A stretch of DNA of 49,745 bases from a virus, in the IMG/VR virus record IMGVR_UViG_3300030060_007733, positions 1 through 49,745 of that record; one strand, given 5' to 3'. Below, piece by piece: positions 5,471 through 15,286 of this stretch; within the stretch, counting starts at the first letter, position 1; the number at the start of each line of letters is the position of its first letter. The notes under the pieces were generated by a model, which worked only from the letters and a program-made list of their open reading frames with translations, was not told where the DNA came from and searched no databases. The translations under genes and the position numbers were made by a program.

Positions 5471-7815
5471 GCAATATCATCGCCCTTTGTTTGTTTTTTG
5501 TCAACAAAAAGTTTTATATTTTTATCTCCTTTTAAAGTTTTATCAGATATATATGGTGTTATTTGTGATAATATCTTTTTATTTAAGGCTTCTGTTTTGT
5601 TTTTACTTTTCCAAATTTCCTGAGTGACTTCCTTGATGTAATCAAAATCAAAGCTTAGATGAATATCATTATCTTCTAACCTGTTTTTTAATATTTTTAA
5701 TTTCATCCACAACAATCTCCGCAAGTCTTTCTCCGTCAGTTCTTTTAGAATGAAATAATCATCAATTTGTGATAAGAGATCTGGGTGAATCATTAAATTG
5801 TTTTTACTTTCATCTGCCGCTTGAAATCCCATAGAAGATTGACTACTTGATAAAGAGCATGTTAAAAATATTTTACAATTTGAAAAATCTGCAATATCTC
5901 CATTAGTCATTTGAAACTTCCCATGCTTAAAAATTTGGCTAAAGATAGCAATTGAGGAGTTGTCTATTTTATGGAAGTCATCAATAATTAAAACACTATT
6001 AGGAGTAATATTTATTTTTTCGCATATTGATGTATTTGTGCCTTGTGAGGAGGCTATTTTATGTGGAGCGAAGTTATCGGAAAAATGCACACCACTGTAA
6101 GATAGAACATTTACACCTCTTTTTTGAAGTGAATTTTTTAACAAGTCTACAAAATAAGACTTTCCACTAAAATTGCAGCCGCTAACTACAAAACAATCAG
6201 GGGATGAAAACTTATCAGATTTTTTTAATCCCAAACCAGACAATATTAGATTTTCTTTAAGCTTATTTAAGAACTGTTTTTGACCAACTAGGCTTTTGGA
6301 CAAGCACTTGAATAACTTGTCTATAGTGTCTTTGTTGCTTAATGGGTTCTTCTTTTTATCAAAGAAATCTTTTAAATGTTTAAGTTTTACTACAGGTGTT
6401 TTATCCTCAACCCCTTCTGTCCACTTCTCTAAACTGGCATTTAGCTTTTCTAGTAGCTCTGCGTGATCTTTCTCAGGATCAAGCGCAGCCTTAACTGTCT
6501 CGGTCTGTATAGCTTTTATTGAAGGTGTTATGTGCCAAAAATTAACTTTAGCCTGAGCACCGCAATGATCAATGACATCTATAGCTTTGTCAGGGTAAAA
6601 TTTATTAGGAATATACTTTTCACAATATTCAATTATATTATTTAAAAATCTGTCGCTATACTCAACTCCGTGAAACTCTTCATAATATGATACAATAGTT
6701 GGAAGAATTTCCTTCATTTGAAATTTAGACGGTTCCTTAATTATTACCCTCTCAAATCTTCGGTCTAGAGCAGTATCTTTTTTTATTGTGTTTGTATACT
6801 CATTGATTGTTGTAGCTCCTATGCAGCTTATTGTGCCTCTAGCAAGCTCTGGTTTAAGTATATTCGAAGCTTCTAAAGAGTTATTATTAGCTCCCCCTGC
6901 GCCTATTAAAGTATGAACTTCATCAATAAATAAAATTAAATTACTATACTTTTTAGCTTCATTTACAAAGTCTTCTAACCTTTTTTCAAACTGACCTCTA
7001 TACTCTGTTCCAGCAACCATGCTGGATAAACTAACGGAATAAATTACCTTATTAGCTATTAGCTCAGGAGCATCACCAGCAACAATTTTAGATGCAAGCC
7101 CCTCTACTAAAGTTGTTTTACCTGTCCCCGCTGGCCCGACAAGTATTGCATTAGGTTTTTTCTTTCGGCACAAAATAGTAGCTATCTCATCAATTTTTCC
7201 ATCGAAATCAACAATCTTATCAAACTCATTGTTTAGAGCTTTCATGTTTAAATTTTCTGCAAATTGACTAAGAATGGGGTTCTGCTCAAACATGTCTATC
7301 CAGTGATCTGGAGTTTCGACATCTGCGTCTAAAGGGCTAAAGGTATCTTCAAATTCAAGATCTTTTATGCCTAAAGAGCATTCTGTTATAAAGCCTAAAA
7401 CTGTAGCGTCTGATTTATCATCTTTTTGAGGATAAAGTTCTTTGATTACTTTGGGCGAATGAACATCGTCAAAAAAAGTCATTAAGATTATCTCTGGAGG
7501 AATGTAATCTAAATCAAAACTATCTTCAGCTATGTTTTCAGCAGTGGCTAAAAGTTTTCTAACATCTGTTTTAACAGTTCTTTTTACGTTTTTATTTTCT
7601 CTTTTCTTGCTTAAACAATGTCTAGATTCTTTGAGCCATTCTTTTGGGTCTATGTGGACTCTCTTGAAAATAGAAGAGCAAGACTGGCTTAAGTCGCTCA
7701 AAAAGCAGTGAAAAAATAAATCAACATCTACGCCATTCCTTTTTAGTATGACAGATAAATCTTGAGCTTTTTCTAAAACCCCTTCTATGTGAGGTGTCAA
7801 GGGAAGTCTAGTCAC
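5467..7815 (-). CDS. ClpA/ClpC-like HSP100 ATPase with degenerate second ATPase domain
   Basis: 782 residues. The N-terminal helical domain (1-190) is followed by an intact first AAA module: Walker A GPAGTGKT (227-234), Walker B LILFIDEVHTL (293-303) and arginine finger DRRFERV (351-357). The second module keeps a P-loop (GCNFSGKS, 546-553), but Walker B reads IIDDFH, with Asp613 in place of the catalytic Glu. Sensor-1 Asn is lost (LTCSLS), the RNRLD arginine finger is replaced by LLSQID, and no GAR sensor 2 is seen. A tripeptide MGF (662-664) lies where ClpA/C/X carry the IGF/IGL loop that docks ClpP. I infer an unfoldase that may borrow host ClpP or act alone. GTG start with a strong GGGAGG site; 8-bp overlap with the polymerase gene. 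Confidence 0.85.
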   Translation of the reverse strand: MTRLPLTPHIEGVLEKAQDLSVILKRNGVDVDLFFHCFLSDLSQSCSSIFKRVHIDPKEWLKESRHCLSKKRENKNVKRTVKTDVRKLLATAENIAEDSFDLDYIPPEIILMTFFDDVHSPKVIKELYPQKDDKSDATVLGFITECSLGIKDLEFEDTFSPLDADVETPDHWIDMFEQNPILSQFAENLNMKALNNEFDKIVDFDGKIDEIATILCRKKKPNAILVGPAGTGKTTLVEGLASKIVAGDAPELIANKVIYSVSLSSMVAGTEYRGQFEKRLEDFVNEAKKYSNLILFIDEVHTLIGAGGANNNSLEASNILKPELARGTISCIGATTINEYTNTIKKDTALDRRFERVIIKEPSKFQMKEILPTIVSYYEEFHGVEYSDRFLNNIIEYCEKYIPNKFYPDKAIDVIDHCGAQAKVNFWHITPSIKAIQTETVKAALDPEKDHAELLEKLNASLEKWTEGVEDKTPVVKLKHLKDFFDKKKNPLSNKDTIDKLFKCLSKSLVGQKQFLNKLKENLILSGLGLKKSDKFSSPDCFVVSGCNFSGKSYFVDLLKNSLQKRGVNVLSYSGVHFSDNFAPHKIASSQGTNTSICEKINITPNSVLIIDDFHKIDNSSIAIFSQIFKHGKFQMTNGDIADFSNCKIFLTCSLSSSQSSMGFQAADESKNNLMIHPDLLSQIDDYFILKELTEKDLRRLLWMKLKILKNRLEDNDIHLSFDFDYIKEVTQEIWKSKNKTEALNKKILSQITPYISDKTLKGDKNIKLFVDKKQTKGDDIA

Positions 7816-10366
7816 TTTTTACCTCCCTCAGTTTCATGTAAATGTCGGTATCAATCGGTTTAATTGTTTCGACAAAGAAGCTATCTCTGCTTTTAGAGCC
7901 ATTTACAATAATAACTTGGGTTTTTTTCAATTTATTATACTGTAGAAAATCTGTGAGTTTATTGCCTCTACTTGTATCCATGAATAAGAAATTCTTAGTA
8001 GCGGTATTATCTGCGAGAGATATGATCATATACTTGTTACCGTTTTGAGAGGTTCTTGTAAAGAAATCTTTTACCTCCCCTGCGACTTGAAATGTTTCTC
8101 TTTCGGGCAATTCTGAAATTACCTTTAGGTCTTGGAGGTTGGGGTATCTTTCTTTAAAACATTCTCTTAAGTCATGTGAGTAGCTGTAGCCAAGTAGCGA
8201 ACTTTCATACCTCCATTTAGCAAACATCTCATGTTTTCTATTTTGAGAATATATTTTTTTATACTGATCAAACTTAGTTTTAAATGTTTTAAATCTTTTT
8301 TCAGACATGATAGGTTTGTTGTCATCTCCTAAGATTTGCTTTCCTATAACTTCTGATATTGCATCAAGTATATCATATCCAAACCTCTCTCCTATCTTGC
8401 AAAAGTTTCTTTTTTCTCTGTCTGTAAGAAGGTTGAATGCTTGAGCTTCTAGGACCATGCGGGTTCTGTTGGTCCCCGCATGATCCATTGTCCCAGCTTG
8501 GATTAAGGCCGCAAGCACAGAGATGTTGATACCGCACTGTCTGGCAGCTAGAAAGACTTCATATTTGTTTGAGAACTCTATCCCTCTAAACTCTACAAGG
8601 CTCTCCATTGCTTTGAGAGAGATTCCTTTAATGCTGTTTAATCCATATCTAATATCCTCTCCCTCTATTTTAAAATCAAAATCAGATTTAAATAAACAAG
8701 GAGGAAGCATCTTCATGCCGAAATCCTCCAACTCTTCATTAACTCCAGATATGGTAGTCAAAGGTTCTGGATCAAAATCAGCACACTCAAGAACAGAGAG
8801 GAAAAAACTTTGAGGGTAATTATGTTTTAGGAAAACTGTTTTGGCTGCTAAATCTGCGTAAGCAAAGCTGTGAGATTTATTGAAAGAATAATGCGAAGCA
8901 GCTATCAATGAATTCCAGTAAAAGTCTGCTATTTGATCAGTTAAGCCTCTAGACTGAGCGGCTTCATAAATCCTATCTTTCCACTTGGGCATCTCATCAA
9001 CTTTTTTCTTACCAACAATTCTTCTCAAGACCTCTGCTTCTTCAAGACTAAGGCCAAAAACTTTATGAGCTATTTGCATCAATTGCTCTTGATATAAAAT
9101 AACATTTTTTGACCAAGATAATATTTTGTCTAACTCAGGATGAATTTCCTGCACCAACGAATTATTTTTATTGTCCCTGTATGTGTCAACAAATTCAAGT
9201 GCTGCTGGTCGAGCGAGAGCAACAACGTCAGAAAGTTCATTTAAGTCATCAGGCTTGACCTGCCTACAGACCTTAAAGTTTGTTTCAGCCGATATTTGGA
9301 AAAGGCCCACAGGGTGCTTAAAATCCTGTAATATATCATAAATAATTTGCGAATTAGGGTCTATGTCTTCAATTTTTATACCCACCTTTTCACATGTTTT
9401 GTGGGCAATGGTCAGTGTTCTTAATCCAAGAATATCAAACTTAACCATTAAATCTGCGACATCTGTCATATCGTAACCAGTAACTAAGTCTCCATCTTTA
9501 GTTTTTTGCAAAGGAACCACGTTCTCTATTTTTTCAGAACAAATGGCGATTCCAGATGGATGGACTCCAGTATTCTTTGGCAAGTTTTCTATTTTTAATG
9601 CATTTTTAAAAGTTCTCTTGTGGTCTTTTACCCATCTTTTAAACTTACCGCTTTCTTCCCTAGCTTGCTCTAGGGGGAATACATTCCCGTGAAGCTTTGG
9701 TATCATATCTGATACTTGGTTCGCCTGATCTTCTTTTACCTCGTCAAAGAACTTTGTAGCTTCTCTTATGCAAAGCTTAGCACTAAAGGTATTAAAGGTT
9801 AGTATTTTGGCGGTTCTCCCTTCATGTTTACGCTCAATATATTGAATAACTTTATATCTTTGCTCATAAGAAATATCTGAGTCTACATCAGGCAAGAGAC
9901 TGCCGACTAGAAATTCTTTGCCTCTTTTGTCAGTGACTTTCTTCGCTCTAGATTTAGACACAAATCTTTCAAAAAAGAGATCGTGAGGTATGGGGTCAAT
10001 ATTTGTTACTCCGAGGAGATATAGAACAAGAGAACCAGCAGCAGAGCCACGGCCAGCACCAGTTGGAATATTGTTATCATGGCAAAAGTTTAAAACGTCC
10101 CAGTTAAGTAAAATGTAATCTGTAAATCCAAGCTCCTCAAAAGTCTCTAGTTCTTGTTTGGCTCTATCGTAGTATGCATCTTTGTTTTCGTATTTTGTTA
10201 TACCTTTATCGCGTAAACCTTTTCTGGCTAACTCGTAGAGAATATCCTTGGTAGAACTATCTACGCTAAGACCAAGCTCTTCTAGCTTACTAGGATCAAC
10301 GATTGTTTTAGGGAGTTCAACTCCCGCAGGTTCGCAATCGTCATATGGTGTGAAATCTTCAAACAT
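7808..10366 (-). CDS. dnaE: DNA polymerase III alpha core (family C replicase, no PHP or exonuclease domain)
   Basis: 852 residues. Family C palm motifs are GAGRGSAAGS (103-112), PDVDSD (catalytic Asp162 and Asp164, matching E. coli D401/D403) and VKFDILGL (Asp311, matching D555). Other family blocks are GVHPSGIAI (267-275), GLFQISAE (354-361) and the fingers motif FNKSHSFAYADLAAKT. A C-terminal OB-like segment follows (FQVAGEVKDFFTRT). The usual N-terminal PHP domain of about 270 residues is absent and lies two genes upstream as a separate ORF. It replicates the phage genome with the helicase, primase and SSB in this window. The ATG overlaps the TAA of the exonuclease gene by one base. Confidence 0.93.
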   Translation of the reverse strand: MFEDFTPYDDCEPAGVELPKTIVDPSKLEELGLSVDSSTKDILYELARKGLRDKGITKYENKDAYYDRAKQELETFEELGFTDYILLNWDVLNFCHDNNIPTGAGRGSAAGSLVLYLLGVTNIDPIPHDLFFERFVSKSRAKKVTDKRGKEFLVGSLLPDVDSDISYEQRYKVIQYIERKHEGRTAKILTFNTFSAKLCIREATKFFDEVKEDQANQVSDMIPKLHGNVFPLEQAREESGKFKRWVKDHKRTFKNALKIENLPKNTGVHPSGIAICSEKIENVVPLQKTKDGDLVTGYDMTDVADLMVKFDILGLRTLTIAHKTCEKVGIKIEDIDPNSQIIYDILQDFKHPVGLFQISAETNFKVCRQVKPDDLNELSDVVALARPAALEFVDTYRDNKNNSLVQEIHPELDKILSWSKNVILYQEQLMQIAHKVFGLSLEEAEVLRRIVGKKKVDEMPKWKDRIYEAAQSRGLTDQIADFYWNSLIAASHYSFNKSHSFAYADLAAKTVFLKHNYPQSFFLSVLECADFDPEPLTTISGVNEELEDFGMKMLPPCLFKSDFDFKIEGEDIRYGLNSIKGISLKAMESLVEFRGIEFSNKYEVFLAARQCGINISVLAALIQAGTMDHAGTNRTRMVLEAQAFNLLTDREKRNFCKIGERFGYDILDAISEVIGKQILGDDNKPIMSEKRFKTFKTKFDQYKKIYSQNRKHEMFAKWRYESSLLGYSYSHDLRECFKERYPNLQDLKVISELPERETFQVAGEVKDFFTRTSQNGNKYMIISLADNTATKNFLFMDTSRGNKLTDFLQYNKLKKTQVIIVNGSKSRDSFFVETIKPIDTDIYMKLREVKSD

Positions 10367-10980
10367 TACAGATCCATGTGCTTCTTAAGTTTAAGAAAAA
10401 TTTGATAACACATCTTAATATCGTAAAGAGCGTTATGTAATTTACTCTCGTCAAACTCTATATCAAAAAACTTTAGAAGTTGGTTTTGAGAAACCTTTGC
10501 TTTAAGGCTTCTGTCATTAATTATCTTATATTGCCAACTCAACAAGTTTCCTTTAGGTCTTTCTAGTTCCTCTCTGTAAGCCTTCCCTAAAGCCCTAGTG
10601 TCTAAAATACGAGGCAAGTAAGAATACTCTGGTTCTTGACCCAATAACCTTTGTAGCACAGCAAGCATGTAAACATCGAAGCCTAGAAGGTTTTGTCCCA
10701 CTACAATGTATTGAGGGTCAAATATATACTTTTCAAACTTGTTCCAAACCTCATCTAATGGTTTAGCTTTTCTGTTATAGGTGTCCCAATTAAAACCTGT
10801 AATCTTCTTGACTACTTCGGGAATATTCAATTCTTTGTGGATTATAAACTCGTCATGAGTTTCTAATATTTTATTTCCCTGACAAACTATCCAAGATAGC
10901 TGCCATGTTTTAGAAGAGAATAAATTTAAACCTTCTGTTTCAGTATCAAATACTAGATATTTTTGGTTACTTGGCAACAT
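10366..10980 (-). CDS. dnaQ: DnaQ-like 3'-5' proofreading exonuclease (DEDDh)
   Basis: 204 residues with the three Exo motifs: FDTETEG (Asp12, Glu14), GQNLLGFDVYML (Asp102) and HNALYD (His182, Asp187), so the DEDDh active site is complete. This is the fold of the epsilon subunit and of the exonuclease domain inside PolC. It is encoded directly between the PHP-like and polymerase-core genes, overlapping the former by 14 bp and the latter by 1 bp. It is therefore very likely the proofreading part of this replicase. Confidence 0.9.
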   Translation of the reverse strand: MLPSNQKYLVFDTETEGLNLFSSKTWQLSWIVCQGNKILETHDEFIIHKELNIPEVVKKITGFNWDTYNRKAKPLDEVWNKFEKYIFDPQYIVVGQNLLGFDVYMLAVLQRLLGQEPEYSYLPRILDTRALGKAYREELERPKGNLLSWQYKIINDRSLKAKVSQNQLLKFFDIEFDESKLHNALYDIKMCYQIFLKLKKHMDL

Positions 10981-11665
10981 TTTCTAAATATGATTCGTAG
11001 CAAAATTCGTTGGAAGAAAAGTCATTCAGGCGAGGATTACTAAAAGTAGGCACCCTGCCCTGCTTTCTATTACAGACAGCTTTATACATTTGAAATGCTT
11101 CAAAGTCATCCTTGTTTTTGTAATATATGCTTTTGCACTTCTCTGTTTTTACTTTTAGTTTTTTCAGTGCTGAGCTTATCTGAAAATCAAAGGGGTGTTT
11201 ATTCTCCTCTTCCATATAAAAATGATCATACTTGTCTAAGAATAGATCGCACATTCCAAAATGGAAAATATTATTGCATACATAAGAATCATAAAAGGGG
11301 ACTCCTATGCTAATGTCGTCAAGCTCTCCTTCGCCCAGATCTGACATGTTTAAATATTCCCCGACACTTGTAAAACACTTAGTATAAAGGTTTCTAGCAA
11401 CAGCTACGCCTTTGTTGTTTTTGGGGAAGAAAATCAATTTACTGGGTTTCTCGGTAATGCTTGACTGAACTACAGGCAACTTAACTCCATACACCATAGA
11501 AATTCCTATGTGGAGGAAGGCTTTATTAATTACCCTAAAACCATAGAAGTTATCTTCTACTAAAATCATTTTTTTGACATCCCCGCTTTGAGCAATGTCA
11601 ACTAAATCCTCAACCCTCAGAAGAGATCGCCCTATACTGAAGGTGCTTTTAAATAATGGTATCAC
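10967..11665 (-). CDS. PHP-domain protein split from DNA polymerase III alpha, probably catalytically dead
   Basis: 232 residues. The N-terminal part follows the DnaE PHP layout: KSTFSIGRSLLRVEDLVDIA aligns with the HLHSEYSLLDG...EDLV region, MILVEDNFYGFRVINKAF with ITDHGNLFG, and GISMVYGVKLPVV with the GxEVYV block. Later KSIYYKNKDDFEAFQM matches the segment before the polymerase core. The metal-binding histidines are lost (KSTFS for HxHS, VEDN for TDHG), so it is probably structural. It starts at GTG 11665 with AGGAG immediately upstream, 9 bp after the nuclease gene. The assignment rests on motif spacing and context. Confidence 0.7.
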   Translation of the reverse strand: MIPLFKSTFSIGRSLLRVEDLVDIAQSGDVKKMILVEDNFYGFRVINKAFLHIGISMVYGVKLPVVQSSITEKPSKLIFFPKNNKGVAVARNLYTKCFTSVGEYLNMSDLGEGELDDISIGVPFYDSYVCNNIFHFGMCDLFLDKYDHFYMEEENKHPFDFQISSALKKLKVKTEKCKSIYYKNKDDFEAFQMYKAVCNRKQGRVPTFSNPRLNDFSSNEFCYESYLENVAK

Positions 11666-11674
11666 TCCTGCACT

Positions 11675-12715
11675 CTACAGAAGTTCCATTGGTTTGTCAA
11701 AGGAAAAAGCGGGGCATCCGTCATATTTAACCTTCTCCATCTTCAAGTCTTTAGTTTTCTTGTCCTTAAGGTCTTTTTTGAGGTCGGCTGATGCCACTCT
11801 AACACCCTTTTTATCTACTAGCACATAAAATTCTCTAGCAAATTTAAATGGGCAATGCCACATGGGAGTGCCATCTTTTTTAAGTTGCCCAGCAAACTCT
11901 GCTCTACCGCAAACCACCCTTCCAGCGAAACCGTCATCTCTTCCCAAATAACCCTTGTCATAGGCTAAGTTTTTAGAGGCTATATCTTCATTAAAATTAT
12001 TAATAATTTGTTGAACTTCAGTCAAAAAATATTCAAAACCTTCAAGTTCATCTGCATCAAGAGGTTCCATTTCACAACACCCATCATTGTTGCAGTCAAA
12101 CTTTACAAACAAAAATTCCATCTTTCTTTTAAGAAACTCTGGGTATAGATGCTTTACCGCCAAACAATACATTAAATTCTGCATGTTGTCGGTATACTCC
12201 TTGCCAGAAAAAATTTGTTTCGAGGTTTTAAAGTCTCTTATAAGGGCTGTTTTTTTTCTCTTGAATAAAAACAATTTATCAATAAATCCAAGTATGCGGT
12301 AGTTTTTACCTTCTTCGTTTACAGATATGTCAAAATCTTTTTCACTGATGGATTTAGTAGGCTTACCCTCTTTATCTCCAAAGAAGTCATAATTAAGACC
12401 CTCCACGGTCATCTGGTTAATCAGATCCATATTCTCAAAATCGTCTATATTATGCTTTTTAGCATATGCCTCTATCATCCTTTTTACAGGGGGCGAGGCA
12501 AAAGCGTTTTGAGTTTTAATTATGCGGGTATAGTGTTTTTTATGTTTTGGGTTCCCCAAATTTTCGAAAACAGCGTGGCAAATAGTTCCACGCAAACTAC
12601 CTTCGTTAGCCTTATCAGGAAGTTTAAGGTGATATTTACACCAATACTGCCAAGAACACATTTGTAGCGTCTTTATTCGTGACGCTGAAAGCGGTTTGTT
12701 TTCAGAAGCCTCCAT
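11675..12715 (-). CDS. RecB/Cas4-like PD-(D/E)XK nuclease
   Basis: 346 residues. Motifs are in RecB-nuclease order: SASRIKTLQMCSWQYWCKY at the start, GTICHAVFENL with His47, ILGFIDKLF (Asp146), IRDFKTSK (Asp161, Lys163) and DNMQNLMYCLA (Gln179, Tyr183). Cys20, Cys26, Cys269 and Cys288 could hold an Fe-S cluster as in Cas4/AddB, though spacing is not exactly canonical. Phage proteins of this class resect or process DNA ends for recombination, replication or packaging. It overlaps the primase gene by 14 bp. Not a CRISPR Cas4, since no other cas gene or array is present. Confidence 0.85.
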   Translation of the reverse strand: MEASENKPLSASRIKTLQMCSWQYWCKYHLKLPDKANEGSLRGTICHAVFENLGNPKHKKHYTRIIKTQNAFASPPVKRMIEAYAKKHNIDDFENMDLINQMTVEGLNYDFFGDKEGKPTKSISEKDFDISVNEEGKNYRILGFIDKLFLFKRKKTALIRDFKTSKQIFSGKEYTDNMQNLMYCLAVKHLYPEFLKRKMEFLFVKFDCNNDGCCEMEPLDADELEGFEYFLTEVQQIINNFNEDIASKNLAYDKGYLGRDDGFAGRVVCGRAEFAGQLKKDGTPMWHCPFKFAREFYVLVDKKGVRVASADLKKDLKDKKTKDLKMEKVKYDGCPAFSFDKPMELL

Positions 12716-13748
12716 AATGAAAGTCGTTCTTCTTTATTAACTTTTTAAAAGAAGAAGAAAAATTCTTGTTTACACCTCTACTATCCATTTTTTCAGCAAT
12801 TTCAATAACTTGCCCTATGGATTCTTGATGTTGTATATTATAGCAATCTGAAGCGTATTTTTCTATTTGATCTTTAGTCATTTCCCCAAAGTCATTCTCT
12901 TCAGGAGGAATAAAGTATATCTTTTCAAAATCAATCGACTCAACCAATTTAAAAATAGATTTAATTGCTCCTTCAAATCCTCTGTTAACAGAAGATGTGT
13001 GATCGTTATTAAAGGATACAAAAACTTTTTTTATGGGTAACAAAGATAGCCTTGCTATGAATTTTGGAGAAATATTCAAACCAAAGGAAACAAGAACATT
13101 TTTTATACCATAATTATATAGAGATAAGCAGTCTCCTACGGACTCCACGATGTGAACCGCCTCTTTTTCTTCTATAGCTTTTTGGACTTTATCAATATTG
13201 TAATACGGAAAAAACCAACCTGATGACTTCCCCATATGTAACCACTTTGGTCTATCATCGCTAGTAACCTTTCTGCCAGAAAACCCATGTATTCTGCCGT
13301 CTTTCCTGAAAATTGGGAATATCACCCTTTGATACATTTTACCAGACATAGCTAACCCGCACTTAAAGTCCTCAAGAGCTGCCTTTCTAATGCCTTTCTC
13401 TAAGTAAAAATCGTGATGTGGTAAAAGCTTTGCTAAAACTTTAGCGGGATATGTTTTTTCCTCTTTCAATAAGTGTTTTTGTTTGATTCTAGCGCCTATG
13501 TTTACACCATTATCCTTTAAATAATGCTTCACTGCATTAGGATCTTTTGTGTTTAAAGTTTTCTGGAGCAGTGCCTCAAAGGGCATAAACTGAGAATCCT
13601 CTACATAATCTTTCCAGACTCCAGTATCCTTGTAGATTTGAAGTGCCGTGGAGTTATCTCCAGACCTGTATACAGCATTTGTTCTCCAGTATGACCCATG
13701 ATCCCTGAGACGATAACCAAGGTTTTCTAAGACATCTTTATAGTCCAT
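12702..13748 (-). CDS. dnaG: DNA primase (DnaG/TOPRIM type)
   Basis: 348 residues. The N-terminal domain (about 1-60) has the fold pattern of the primase zinc domain (YRSGDNSTALQIYKDTGVW) but without the zinc-binding Cys/His. The catalytic half has RVIFPIFRKDGRIHGFSGR (141-159) and TOPRIM motifs: VESVGD with Glu202, and FNNDH with Asp249. The first Asp of the usual DxD pair is Asn. It synthesises RNA primers with the helicase encoded directly upstream. The ATG shares a base with the helicase TAA. Confidence 0.88.
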   Translation of the reverse strand: MDYKDVLENLGYRLRDHGSYWRTNAVYRSGDNSTALQIYKDTGVWKDYVEDSQFMPFEALLQKTLNTKDPNAVKHYLKDNGVNIGARIKQKHLLKEEKTYPAKVLAKLLPHHDFYLEKGIRKAALEDFKCGLAMSGKMYQRVIFPIFRKDGRIHGFSGRKVTSDDRPKWLHMGKSSGWFFPYYNIDKVQKAIEEKEAVHIVESVGDCLSLYNYGIKNVLVSFGLNISPKFIARLSLLPIKKVFVSFNNDHTSSVNRGFEGAIKSIFKLVESIDFEKIYFIPPEENDFGEMTKDQIEKYASDCYNIQHQESIGQVIEIAEKMDSRGVNKNFSSSFKKLIKKNDFHYGGF

Positions 13749-15286
13749 TACGCCCTAAGGTTGATTGGTATTTCCTCTACCTCGTTTGTTCTGACCTCTA
13801 TCCCCTCTCCATTGAATGCGTCCACCACATCTTGAAGGTCTCCACGCTCAGTAATTCTAAAGTTTTCGATATTTAAATTAATAAAATTTTGTTTCTTTGT
13901 TCCATCTGGCATTTCTACTGGATGTATAGCTCTTAATGCGCTCTTCCCCAAGTGCCTAGACTTCAAATTTATTAACTTATGGGTTCCGAAATTAGACCCC
14001 TCTTCATGGATTTCATCTGCCACCTTTCTTCTAAGTAGGAATAAGTGAGAGCAAAACTGAGTAATACCATCAGATAGAGAGACTACGCTTTCGTCGTCCA
14101 CAATAGAACCAGCGTTCCTGTTATTGGTTATTCCTAACCTGTTAGACTGGACCGAGGTAATCATTGATACGCAAGGTTTTCCATCAAAAGCTAAGTCACG
14201 GTGAATTGTTTGTTTAAACTTGTGAACCATGTAAGAAACTTGTTGCCAACCATCGACTTTCCCGATGCTGCCAAAATCGCTTTTAATGTAATCGAAACTG
14301 AAAATCAGTGGGTTGCCTCTACCAATCTTTGAGAAGTAAAACCTCTTCAAAAGAGAGCACATTTCATCAGGAGATAAACCAGCCACATTCTCATAATAAA
14401 ACTTCATGTTTTTTATTTTTGACCAAGCAGATCTAACCTTTGCAATCACTTCATCTACAGACCAATCTTTGTATGCTGTTGTTCTCCATTTACCTGTCTG
14501 CAAAAGCCACACAGGTATACCCGTCATGGCAGAACACTGCCTGAAAATAAGCTCTTCTTCGCTCATTTCTCCATTATCAAAATGAAGCACAGGGACACCA
14601 TGTTCAGCAGATGCTTTTGTGGTGAAATCCATGCAGAAATTCGTCTTGCCAACCCCCGAGCGAGCTACAATCACTGATATATTGCCAGCTAGGAGTAATG
14701 ATCCATACATCTCATTCATTCTGGGATGAGGGCCAAGCATTCCGAAATCATCTACTGGATTATTTCCTCTTTCCTCAACAACCTCCTCCATCATCTCGAA
14801 GAGATTGACAGGGCCAGCTTCTGTCATCTCGAAATCTTTTATGTTTTTATTATAAAGTTGATCTGATTGTTCTATCAGTTCCCCATATTTTAAGTTAGGG
14901 TCGGCGCTTTTTACAAATGAGGCTACCTTCTTACAACTATTGTATATCTCTCTACGGGCAGTGTATTTTTTAAGCTCTCTAACAGAGGAAATAAGAATTT
15001 TTTCTGTTATCTTATAAAAAGCTAATGAATAAATATATTCCCCTATGTCGATGCTATCAGGGAAGCTTGCTTTAAGCTGTTGAATTCTCTGAACTAAAAT
15101 GGTTTCATCAATATCTTCTGCATTATTAAGAGCATTTTTTAATAATTTAAATATTGATACATTTACTTTAGAGTCCTCTGAATAAAAATCACTTTCATTT
15201 AGAAAGCTAGATACTTCTTCCCACTTATGCTGATGTTGCAACAATCCGCTGAGAACTTTCTTTTCTAAATCATAAGAAAATATCAT
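13748..15286 (-). CDS. dnaB: Replicative DNA helicase (DnaB-like)
   Basis: 512 residues. The helical N-terminal domain (1-150) is of DnaB type, starting SYDLEKKVLSGLL. The RecA-like motor has Walker A ARSGVGKT (208-215), catalytic Glu240 in NGEMSEEEL, Walker B LIFSFDYIKS and a motif H4-like ITSVQSNR. It unwinds the fork as a hexamer and pairs with the primase downstream. It overlaps the 76-aa gene by 4 bp (ATGA). All key residues are present. Confidence 0.92.
   Translation of the reverse strand: MIFSYDLEKKVLSGLLQHQHKWEEVSSFLNESDFYSEDSKVNVSIFKLLKNALNNAEDIDETILVQRIQQLKASFPDSIDIGEYIYSLAFYKITEKILISSVRELKKYTARREIYNSCKKVASFVKSADPNLKYGELIEQSDQLYNKNIKDFEMTEAGPVNLFEMMEEVVEERGNNPVDDFGMLGPHPRMNEMYGSLLLAGNISVIVARSGVGKTNFCMDFTTKASAEHGVPVLHFDNGEMSEEELIFRQCSAMTGIPVWLLQTGKWRTTAYKDWSVDEVIAKVRSAWSKIKNMKFYYENVAGLSPDEMCSLLKRFYFSKIGRGNPLIFSFDYIKSDFGSIGKVDGWQQVSYMVHKFKQTIHRDLAFDGKPCVSMITSVQSNRLGITNNRNAGSIVDDESVVSLSDGITQFCSHLFLLRRKVADEIHEEGSNFGTHKLINLKSRHLGKSALRAIHPVEMPDGTKKQNFINLNIENFRITERGDLQDVVDAFNGEGIEVRTNEVEEIPINLRA

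Noticed and set aside
11675-12715. CRISPR Cas4 reading of the RecB-like nuclease
   Set aside because: No repeat array or other cas gene; sits in a replication operon, as phage RecB-family nucleases often do.
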